Assembly: GCF_006170445.1 (NCBI RefSeq)
Contig: NZ_VCNA01000002.1
Span: forward strand, 1 to 64,000
DNA length: 64,000 bases
Source: Brevibacillus dissolubilis
GTDB taxonomy: Bacteria; Bacillota; Bacilli; Brevibacillales; Brevibacillaceae
Direction: 5' to 3'
A program made the position numbers and the translations under genes. Each line of letters starts with the position of its first letter. Positions within the stretch are counted from its first letter, which is position 1. The notes under the pieces were generated by a model, which saw only the letters and a program-made list of their open reading frames with translations, was not told where the DNA came from and made no database searches. Positions 18,025 to 25,053 of this stretch are shown here, one piece after another.

Positions 18025-19014
18025 TTATTTTTTAACAAGTTTAGGTGTGACTCCGTATCTTTTTTTAAATGCTAGCGAAAAATTATTCAAATATTCGTAC
18101 CCGACCTTCTCCGCCACTTCAGTGACCGACAGGCGTCCTTCCTCCAGCATGCATTTTGCTTTTTCCATCCGTTTTTCGTGCAGGTATTGAAAAACCGTCA
18201 TGCCATACAGCTGCTTAAAACACTTCTGCAGCTTCCCTTGGTTCAGATAGACCATCTGGGACAGCTCCACCATGGATGGGGGCTGCTCCATATTGGAGAG
18301 GAGGATCTCGGCGGCCTTGGTTGTCAGCTCTTTATCCTTTCTGTTGAGCAAAGAACTCTCTTGGTAGCGCTTACAATATTTAACATGATCCAAAAAATAA
18401 GAAATCACCTCAAGCGACTTGGCTTCTAGATACATCGAACGGATCGCCTGACGGTAGGGACAGTCCAAGATCTGAGACATGGTCGACTGGATCGGTGAAG
18501 TCAACTCCTCCGAATACAGGAGGTACTGATTCTCATTCCCCAACAGGATCGTCTGCAGATGCTGTGGCAGTGTCTCCATCAGTCCCTTGTACGTGGTACG
18601 GAAAAAATGTCCGGGAACAAACACTTTGACCCATGTGCATCTCTCCTGACCGGGAAAATGGATGGCATTGCGATGCCCCGGATTGTACGAGACATGGCTA
18701 GACTGCGGCTCCTGAATGTACTCCATCTGCTGGTCGTAAATATATCGTCTGGCCCGTCCATGGAGCATAAAGCCAAAGGTGACCATCGGACTTTTCGTGC
18801 GTAGATCAAGATCTATCTGGTCATAAAACACCACATCTCCCACCATCAACCCGATGCCAGATGGGAAAAAATGCATATCCAACTTTCCTTCCCCGACAGG
18901 ACGCGGCGATGTAAACGACCACTGGAACCCATCTGTGGACGGACTCATGTTCAGGTCGTGAACCAGCTGGTAGAGGGTATCTTGCCAATCCTTTGCTTCG
19001 ATATCAATTTTCAT
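18025..19014 (-). CDS. AraC-family transcriptional regulator, probable activator of NRPS 1
   Basis: A 329-residue protein with an unassigned N-terminal sensing region (~1-220) and two AraC-type helix-turn-helix motifs at the C-terminus (~235-325), including SVTEVAEKVGYEYLNNFSLA and the terminal FKKRYGVTP signature. The layout resembles PchR-type regulators that respond to siderophores, but no ligand can be named. ATG 19014 is preferred because GGGAGG lies 9 nt upstream; the frame stays open further upstream without a better site. It lies directly upstream of NRPS 1 on the same strand, 101 nt away, so a role in controlling the NRPS operon is likely. Base composition is more AT-rich than the NRPS genes. 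Confidence 0.8.
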   Translation of the reverse strand: MKIDIEAKDWQDTLYQLVHDLNMSPSTDGFQWSFTSPRPVGEGKLDMHFFPSGIGLMVGDVVFYDQIDLDLRTKSPMVTFGFMLHGRARRYIYDQQMEYIQEPQSSHVSYNPGHRNAIHFPGQERCTWVKVFVPGHFFRTTYKGLMETLPQHLQTILLGNENQYLLYSEELTSPIQSTMSQILDCPYRQAIRSMYLEAKSLEVISYFLDHVKYCKRYQESSLLNRKDKELTTKAAEILLSNMEQPPSMVELSQMVYLNQGKLQKCFKQLYGMTVFQYLHEKRMEKAKCMLEEGRLSVTEVAEKVGYEYLNNFSLAFKKRYGVTPKLVKK

Positions 19015-19110
19015 AAGACCATGCCTCCCATCAACGCCGACGCGCAACAAATTCTTTTAAAATTAATTTTATTTATATTAAACCAAAATATATTAACGGT
19101 TATTAATGTA

Positions 19111-19152
19111 AAAAAATAAGCCACTCTGGAAGGGTTCCCTCCGAAGTGGCTT
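19111..19152 (-). terminator. Rho-independent terminator
   Basis: On the minus strand AGCCACTTCGGAGGG pairs imperfectly with CCCTTCCAGAGTGGCT and is followed by TTATTTTTTT. It lies downstream of the helicase gene and before the AraC-type gene. Confidence 0.7.
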
Positions 19153-19185
19153 GGTCTGTGTTTTGATAACGACTGGATGCTCTAT

Positions 19186-19233
19186 GAAAAAAGAAAACCA
19201 CTGCGCCGGGATTCGTCCTGGGCGGTGGTTTGT
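19186..19233 (-). terminator. Second rho-independent terminator after the helicase gene
   Basis: On the minus strand AAACCACCGC pairs with GCAGTGGTTT and is followed by TCTTTTTTC. Two terminators in series separate the helicase cassette from NRPS locus 1. Confidence 0.65.
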
Positions 19234-19287
19234 TAAATACTGATTGATCTATAATATTATAAGAGCAAGTGTTCCAAATCGATTGTC

Positions 19288-22200
19288 TTAGATCTTCCGC
19301 GAATCTGTTAACCCTAAAATTGTTTTTTGTACAATCTGATCGATCAGCTGAGAATTAATTCCACCAGATGTATGATCTTCACTAATGATTAAAATTTTAT
19401 CATCAACTAAAGTAGCTTCTGTGTGTAAAACAAAACCACTATCCTTATATGCTTGAAGTTTCTTCTCCCATTTTTCACGATAATCTGAAAGTGTCATCAT
19501 ACCAAGATGTTCCCAATAAAAGATTTGACCAGTTTCCAAATTTTCAATAATAAAATCAGGTTTTACTGTCCGTCCATCTCTCATCGTCAATCGGCTCTCA
19601 TAACCGTATGTAATCCAACCTTCTTTCTCATATTTGTATAAACAGTTAGCAATAATGACTTCACTTTTGGAAATCATGAACTCTCCGCGCTCAGAAACAT
19701 TGATATAACGGCTGTCTACACGTTTTTTACTAACCTCTTTGATATCAGGCAAGAAGAAGAGATCCGTAAAACGACGAGCTGCCTCAGAAAATTCATCTGT
19801 AGTATAGCGCAAATAATTATGGAAATCTCCTTGATGCATAATTATTATTTTCTTTTCTTGGCGGGTTAAAGCTGTGTAAAGCAGTTCTCGTGAAAGAAGT
19901 TGGGACTCCGGGAGAATAAAAAAGACTGTCTCAAATCCACTGCCTTGTGACTTATGCACACTAATGCAGTAAGCCAATTCCATGGGATAGTTCCCTTCTT
20001 CTGATAGTTGATTAGGATAGTAGACATAGCTATAACCAGGTTGTGTAGAATAAGCAATCTCGACTGGAGGCTCTCCCTTATTGGTGTTATTTTTACCCAG
20101 AAATTTTCCAGTGACAATTCCAATTTCACCATTTGCTATGTAGCATAATGCAGAATTTTTTTGGGTGTACGGATGGATAGACCCTTTCCATGTGCTATTT
20201 CGGAGATTTATTACTTTGTCACCATAAACAATATTGTCAGAACCTTTAGGCTTAGCAATTTTTCGCTTTGTATAATGTTTCGTTTCCGATTGTAAATTAT
20301 GGGCCAAATCAATAAATGATTGCCGATATGTTGTTTGAATGAATTTATTAATCTCTTTCACGCCAAATCCGTAACCGTTCACTGGAGATAGAACTTGCCA
20401 TTTCTCTATCTTTTTTTCTGCATTGTTTACATTAAAATATATATATCCATTTGAGTCGGTACCGCCAATTGATATGTTAAAATCATATGACTCATTCCCT
20501 GGTGTGAACAATAGTTCTTCCCTCAATACATCTTTTAGCTTCTCGCGTAAATCGGAACTGTCATACCATTTGACAAGTCTCAAGTTACTTTGTTTTGTAC
20601 CTTGTTGCTCATTCGAATATTTCTCGAGAAATTCCTCGATTACACTCTTGTCCTTCTCGTCTGTAAAGCAACGACTCAATACCACATCTGAGCGTTCAGA
20701 CTGTTCCTCTCTATTCGATTCTTGACGTAAAATTTGCACCAACTCAGCATAAGCAGGTCCTGTTATTGTTCCGTTTTGTCCAATTTTATTCGGTTTAAAT
20801 AAGTGAACTAAATCCATAAAAGGTTTACCCGTTCCTATAGGTGGAAGTTGTCGATAGTCCCCAACGAGGATAAGACGCTCATATGCACCCAACGCATCTA
20901 GAAGAGCTCCAAGCTGATCTTCCGATAGCATTGAGGCTTCATCTACAATAATAGTACGGGCTCCGGTATATTTTGCTGCATCAGGATTCAGATGATATAT
21001 TCCTGTCTTGTAATCATAGCGTTTATGCTTTGTAAGGAATTGTGCAACTGTTTGTGCATCAAACCCAAGCTTGACCCTTGCCTTGCCGGTTGGTGCAAGT
21101 TTAAGAACCCCCTTTTCTTTAATACCTGGGATATTTTCAAAAATTTTCAATAAAGTTGTTTTTCCCGATCCTGCTGGACCTATTAACAAAGAAAAACGGT
21201 AGTTACACAAAATACGGAGTGCTTCTGCTTTCTCCTGACGTGCTAGAATATCCTTTGAAGATGTTTCTTCCTTTTGAATATAGTTATTCACTAAGTAGTT
21301 CCAATCATGTTGGATAGAGAATGTACGTTGCTCAATGATCGACTTGTTAATACGTCTAGTAATAACTGCTTTGACATCTACCAATCTTCTTAGTTTAAAA
21401 AAAGATATCGGCTGGATCTCATTCTTAGGAATATGCACAACTTCTTGTTGTAAAAAATTATTATCCACATACGCTTGTAATAAGTCAGAGTTCACCCTAC
21501 AGGGGGGAGCAAGAGTTAATTGCTCAATTCTCTCCATTAATTCTTGTTCAGGTAGCAACGAGTGACCAGAAGTAGCAGCTTCTTCCAAGAGAGAAACAAG
21601 TAAGGCTCTGACTCGGCGTTCGTCTAAATCATCTGTTAGGGCAGTTGGCCGAGGCAGTGGAAAAGCGAGACGTACCTTGTCTACAGGGAGAACTGCTTTA
21701 TCTATTTTCGAAAAGGCTAAAGCATATTCTGTTCGACGGGTTTGTTCAAATAATAAATACGGATTATCAAGGATTTGTTCTATTTTCGGTTCAAACTGTT
21801 TTATAACATCGGCGGCTTGTTGATTGTCCAGTTGACAGCGACTGAGCAGTTGTAGAAATTGCTTTTTTGTTTCTTTGGCTGCCATCCATAAACGTTTATT
21901 AGATCCATTATAAAGTTTTTGACCAATGCTCCCCAAGATACTACCGGGATTGCTTATTTCTTGGTCTAATATCTCCCATGGATTTTTTTTGAGGAGGTCG
22001 CCATAAGTCTCATATATGTGTTTTTCAATTTCCCAAGCTAGTTGTAGCCCATCACAGAAACCAAATGCCGCCAAAACAGCCCCCATTCCAGGATACCCTC
22101 CACGCATGTCCCATAACTCAGACACTCTGTCTTCTATCCATTTTAACTCATAGGTGAAATCGATTTCTAATACTTTTGAAGTGTTTTTCAATGCAGTTGC

Positions 22201-23082
22201 CATAGCAAAAAGTGAATCAATAGCTGTATCATGTTCCACCAACTCGGATGAATAAGAAAACTCCAAAAAATCAGGTGCAACTGCGATTAATTCTCGATAG
22301 TTAAGATCCGAGTCTGTCTTCTTTTGATAATCCAAAATTTCATGGTATGGCATCAAGAACCCTTCTGGATTGTTATTAGTGAGAGTGTGTCCAATACAGC
22401 GATCCCATACAAAACTACGGTGACCTCTGTACCCTTCTGGATAACGATAAGGTACGATCTTTCCAACTTCTCGTACACAGGCCACGCCGACAATGATCCG
22501 TTCACTAGGTTCTGATAAAGGAGTATGTTTAGCATAGAAAAAGATCAACGAACGATGTGGTTGTAATGAATTAAAGAAAGAATCCAGCAAAATTTGCTGA
22601 TTATCAGGATGTTGGACCCAAACGTTCCCCTCAAAACCCAGTGCTACGCTTTCCTCTTTGCTCGGATCGTAGAGAAGTCCAAACTGCTTTGCTTTAGAGG
22701 ATTCATGAGTAGATGGATCTTTCATCATCCATAAGAATGGTACAGCGTTAAATGAGTATGGCTTGTGATGAAAAATTCCTGGTTGAAAATCATTAAATAG
22801 TTTATTGAACTTTTGCCAGGCGTGAGGTATTAATCTAGTATATTCATGTGGGGAAAGAAATGTCCCCTTTTCAGAAAGACAAGCAAGATCGGACGGATTT
22901 TCCCATTCCGAAATTAATACTCCTTCCGACTTCTTTTCGTGATCGGGATCTTTAGTAGAATCAATTTTAGGCAATATTCTGCAAAATGAATTATCCACTA
23001 CATTACAGCACACTGTACCGTTCCATTTGTTATCATGCCAAGGAACCCTCGCTGAAAGATGTTTTAAAGGTAGAGTACACAT
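19288..23082 (-). CDS. RecD-like superfamily 1 helicase with a C-terminal PD-(D/E)XK-like nuclease domain
   Basis: About 1,264 residues. The N-terminal ~450 residues are unassigned and start with a WHDNKWNGTVC segment. The centre holds a RecD-like motor: Walker A GPAGSGKTT (~residue 634), Walker B VDEAS (~710), GDYRQLPPIG (motif III), SVHKSQGS and YTALTR (motifs V/VI, ~1040-1070). The last ~130 residues carry KSEVIIA, then VKPDFII, then YWEHLG, spaced like the acidic core of a restriction-type nuclease; that is an inference from pattern. ATG 23082 is preferred, with AAAGGA upstream; an ATG at 23100 is also open. It lies 36 nt after the DUF1643-like gene, so the two form an operon. It is AT-rich compared with most neighbours. 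A host-defence or mobile-element role is inferred. Confidence 0.8.
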   Translation of the reverse strand: MCTLPLKHLSARVPWHDNKWNGTVCCNVVDNSFCRILPKIDSTKDPDHEKKSEGVLISEWENPSDLACLSEKGTFLSPHEYTRLIPHAWQKFNKLFNDFQPGIFHHKPYSFNAVPFLWMMKDPSTHESSKAKQFGLLYDPSKEESVALGFEGNVWVQHPDNQQILLDSFFNSLQPHRSLIFFYAKHTPLSEPSERIIVGVACVREVGKIVPYRYPEGYRGHRSFVWDRCIGHTLTNNNPEGFLMPYHEILDYQKKTDSDLNYRELIAVAPDFLEFSYSSELVEHDTAIDSLFAMATALKNTSKVLEIDFTYELKWIEDRVSELWDMRGGYPGMGAVLAAFGFCDGLQLAWEIEKHIYETYGDLLKKNPWEILDQEISNPGSILGSIGQKLYNGSNKRLWMAAKETKKQFLQLLSRCQLDNQQAADVIKQFEPKIEQILDNPYLLFEQTRRTEYALAFSKIDKAVLPVDKVRLAFPLPRPTALTDDLDERRVRALLVSLLEEAATSGHSLLPEQELMERIEQLTLAPPCRVNSDLLQAYVDNNFLQQEVVHIPKNEIQPISFFKLRRLVDVKAVITRRINKSIIEQRTFSIQHDWNYLVNNYIQKEETSSKDILARQEKAEALRILCNYRFSLLIGPAGSGKTTLLKIFENIPGIKEKGVLKLAPTGKARVKLGFDAQTVAQFLTKHKRYDYKTGIYHLNPDAAKYTGARTIIVDEASMLSEDQLGALLDALGAYERLILVGDYRQLPPIGTGKPFMDLVHLFKPNKIGQNGTITGPAYAELVQILRQESNREEQSERSDVVLSRCFTDEKDKSVIEEFLEKYSNEQQGTKQSNLRLVKWYDSSDLREKLKDVLREELLFTPGNESYDFNISIGGTDSNGYIYFNVNNAEKKIEKWQVLSPVNGYGFGVKEINKFIQTTYRQSFIDLAHNLQSETKHYTKRKIAKPKGSDNIVYGDKVINLRNSTWKGSIHPYTQKNSALCYIANGEIGIVTGKFLGKNNTNKGEPPVEIAYSTQPGYSYVYYPNQLSEEGNYPMELAYCISVHKSQGSGFETVFFILPESQLLSRELLYTALTRQEKKIIIMHQGDFHNYLRYTTDEFSEAARRFTDLFFLPDIKEVSKKRVDSRYINVSERGEFMISKSEVIIANCLYKYEKEGWITYGYESRLTMRDGRTVKPDFIIENLETGQIFYWEHLGMMTLSDYREKWEKKLQAYKDSGFVLHTEATLVDDKILIISEDHTSGGINSQLIDQIVQKTILGLTDSRKI

Positions 23083-23117
23083 AATTAAGCATCCTTTCAT
23101 TAAAAATACGTAATTAT

Positions 23118-23786
23118 TTAAAAATTTTGTAGTTGTTCAACCATTTTCGGGACCCATCTTACTTTTCTCGTTAAAGGATGATGATAGAATAATTCAGATT
23201 CATCGGAAGAGATCCCAATAGTAATATGATTATTAATTAACATTAAACAACGCTCTGCATATTTTTTCGTGTAAGAGTTTGTTCCCCAAGCCAAAATAAT
23301 TGGAACTTTGCAGTTAATAAGAGCATGATTTCTTTCATCTTTTCTTTGGGATGAAAAGATAGAGTGTAACATACAAAGAGTATCGTGTTCAAATTTTCCA
23401 ATTTTCTTTCCTAATTCTCTACTATCTTTTTCTCGTATGTCGGATAAATTTATTATTCTTATATGATTCCATCGTTTATTATTCATAATTTGCATAATTT
23501 GTGTTTGTGTCTTGTCTGGTACCGCAGTGACCAAAGTTTTTGTTTGAAAGTTGATATTAAAGTTTTCTACGTCTATTATTTCGGGTCGAGAGTCCAAAGG
23601 AATAGAAGCCCCAGGATTCATCATAATGGCAATGGCGTCAGGTTTAGTAGTAGATATCTTAGACTTTGATATACGATAATCGTTTCGTACGATTTCAAGT
23701 ACACTCCTGCATTCTATAAGTTTTTTTCCATCTAAATGTAAATCATAAAAATGACCATAACAAAAAAACTCAGATTGAATAGACAT
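23118..23786 (-). CDS. DUF1643-like protein, partner of the helicase
   Basis: A 222-residue soluble protein. It has a MMNPGAS segment (~55) and a C-terminal YHHPLTRKVRW segment, and a central AWGTNS, the pattern I associate with DUF1643 proteins; the match is by eye and moderate. Biochemical function is unknown to me. It starts at ATG 23786 behind CAGGAG. It is the first gene of a two-gene cassette with the helicase 36 nt downstream, and shares its AT-rich composition. Because DUF1643-type genes and RecD-like helicases both occur in accessory islands, a shared defence or DNA-processing role is plausible but unproven. Confidence 0.6.
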   Translation of the reverse strand: MSIQSEFFCYGHFYDLHLDGKKLIECRSVLEIVRNDYRISKSKISTTKPDAIAIMMNPGASIPLDSRPEIIDVENFNINFQTKTLVTAVPDKTQTQIMQIMNNKRWNHIRIINLSDIREKDSRELGKKIGKFEHDTLCMLHSIFSSQRKDERNHALINCKVPIILAWGTNSYTKKYAERCLMLINNHITIGISSDESELFYHHPLTRKVRWVPKMVEQLQNF

Positions 23787-23900
23787 ATGTTCACTCCTGT
23801 TTCAGATAAGGGAAGAATACAATGTAAATTTTACCATAGTAATCGTCTGATTTCTTCCCTATGATGAACTATAATTACTTAGAAGGTAGCGTATAACGAA

Positions 23901-23930
23901 GAGAAACGCCCATTACTATCAGGGCGTCTC
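23901..23930 (-). terminator. Hairpin downstream of the LodB-like gene
   Basis: On the minus strand GAGACGCCC pairs with GGGCGTTTCTC (one bulge) around a short loop. The trailing T-run is poor. It probably ends the LodA/LodB-like transcript. Confidence 0.5.
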
Positions 23931-23961
23931 GGTCTTCTATATATTAATAATCCTCTATCAC

Positions 23962-25050
23962 TCACTGCCGCTTCATCCAATAAAGCGACTCCCCCCATCG
24001 ACGCTCCATCTGATAGATCCGTCGTCTTGCTTCCGAATAATACTCATATGCTCCCAGTAATTTTTCACTATAAGCAGCCAATGCCGACGTGTCACCGCTC
24101 AAATACCCGACAATCGCTTGGGCCGCATCTCTCCCCCCGGCTAGTGCCAAGGTAATCCCGTGTGAGGATACCGGATCATACGCCATCGCCGCATCACCTG
24201 TAGCCAGCCAGTTGGCACCGTGGCAGGATTCCAGATGGCTGCTGTCGATCGCCACCGCGTATGGATCGCTGATCAGTTGGTATCCTCCGTACCCGACGCG
24301 CTCTCGGGTATAGCGGGTCTGTTCGAGCAATGCCTGCCACTCGTACCGGGCCAACAACGCTTTGGTGTCATGGAGGTCGGGATCGGTCATGAAGACAGTC
24401 ACCAGCCTTTGGTTCGGCAAGGGTGCGGTATACCACCAGCCTGTCTCGACCGCTTCGATCAGGCTGGTCGAATCCACCGGGGTCAGGTCTGTCGTCTTCT
24501 GCAAAAAGGCGATGATCCCGATCTGGCGGTCTTCTACCACTCGCTTCTGGTTTTGTTTACGCGCGAACCAGCCTGGCCTGCCTGTCGCATCGACGGTGAA
24601 GCGGGCCGTGATTCCGCGGTCGCCCAAGGTGAGCTGCCACTTTTGATCATCATGCCAGACGGGGCTGACGGTTTCCGCTGTATGCTCGACTACGACGCCA
24701 AGGGATGTGGCCCGCTCCTGCATGCGCTGCTCGAACAGTTGGCGGTTGATGTGCCAGGCGTGTCCGTTCGGATCTTGGATAAAATCATGGTAGTGAAGGT
24801 CGGGTGATCCCCAGCTTGATTTGTTACCATAACATTTATTATGGTTATCTTTTTTGAATGTCTCCCATAATCCCAATTGCTTCAACAGCGGAACAGAAGA
24901 AGGAGAGAGGCTCTCGCCGATCCTCTCCCTTTTTGGCATCTGACGTCCGATGATTCTGGAACGAATGCCCAGCTCAGCCAGCTTGATCGCTGTCGCCAGA
25001 CCTGCGGGACCGCCGCCTAGGATTAATACATCTGTCTCTATCTTGTTCAC
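23962..25050 (-). CDS. LodB-like FAD-dependent oxidoreductase (CTQ maturation)
   Basis: A 362-residue flavoprotein with an N-terminal dinucleotide-binding GGGPAG (~12-17), an IGES segment (~46), an ATGRPG segment and a late FAD-contact ATGDAAMAYDPVSSHG (~285-300), the layout of halogenase/geranylgeranyl-reductase-like flavoproteins that includes LodB. In known LodA/LodB pairs the flavoprotein is needed to form the cysteine tryptophylquinone cofactor of the oxidase; that role is transferred here from family and context. The start is GTG 25050, only 3 nt after the oxidase stop, implying translational coupling. A probable terminator follows. An unrelated flavin monooxygenase function is less likely given the partner. 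Confidence 0.8.
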   Translation of the reverse strand: MNKIETDVLILGGGPAGLATAIKLAELGIRSRIIGRQMPKRERIGESLSPSSVPLLKQLGLWETFKKDNHNKCYGNKSSWGSPDLHYHDFIQDPNGHAWHINRQLFEQRMQERATSLGVVVEHTAETVSPVWHDDQKWQLTLGDRGITARFTVDATGRPGWFARKQNQKRVVEDRQIGIIAFLQKTTDLTPVDSTSLIEAVETGWWYTAPLPNQRLVTVFMTDPDLHDTKALLARYEWQALLEQTRYTRERVGYGGYQLISDPYAVAIDSSHLESCHGANWLATGDAAMAYDPVSSHGITLALAGGRDAAQAIVGYLSGDTSALAAYSEKLLGAYEYYSEARRRIYQMERRWGESLYWMKRQ

Positions 25051-25053
25051 GGA

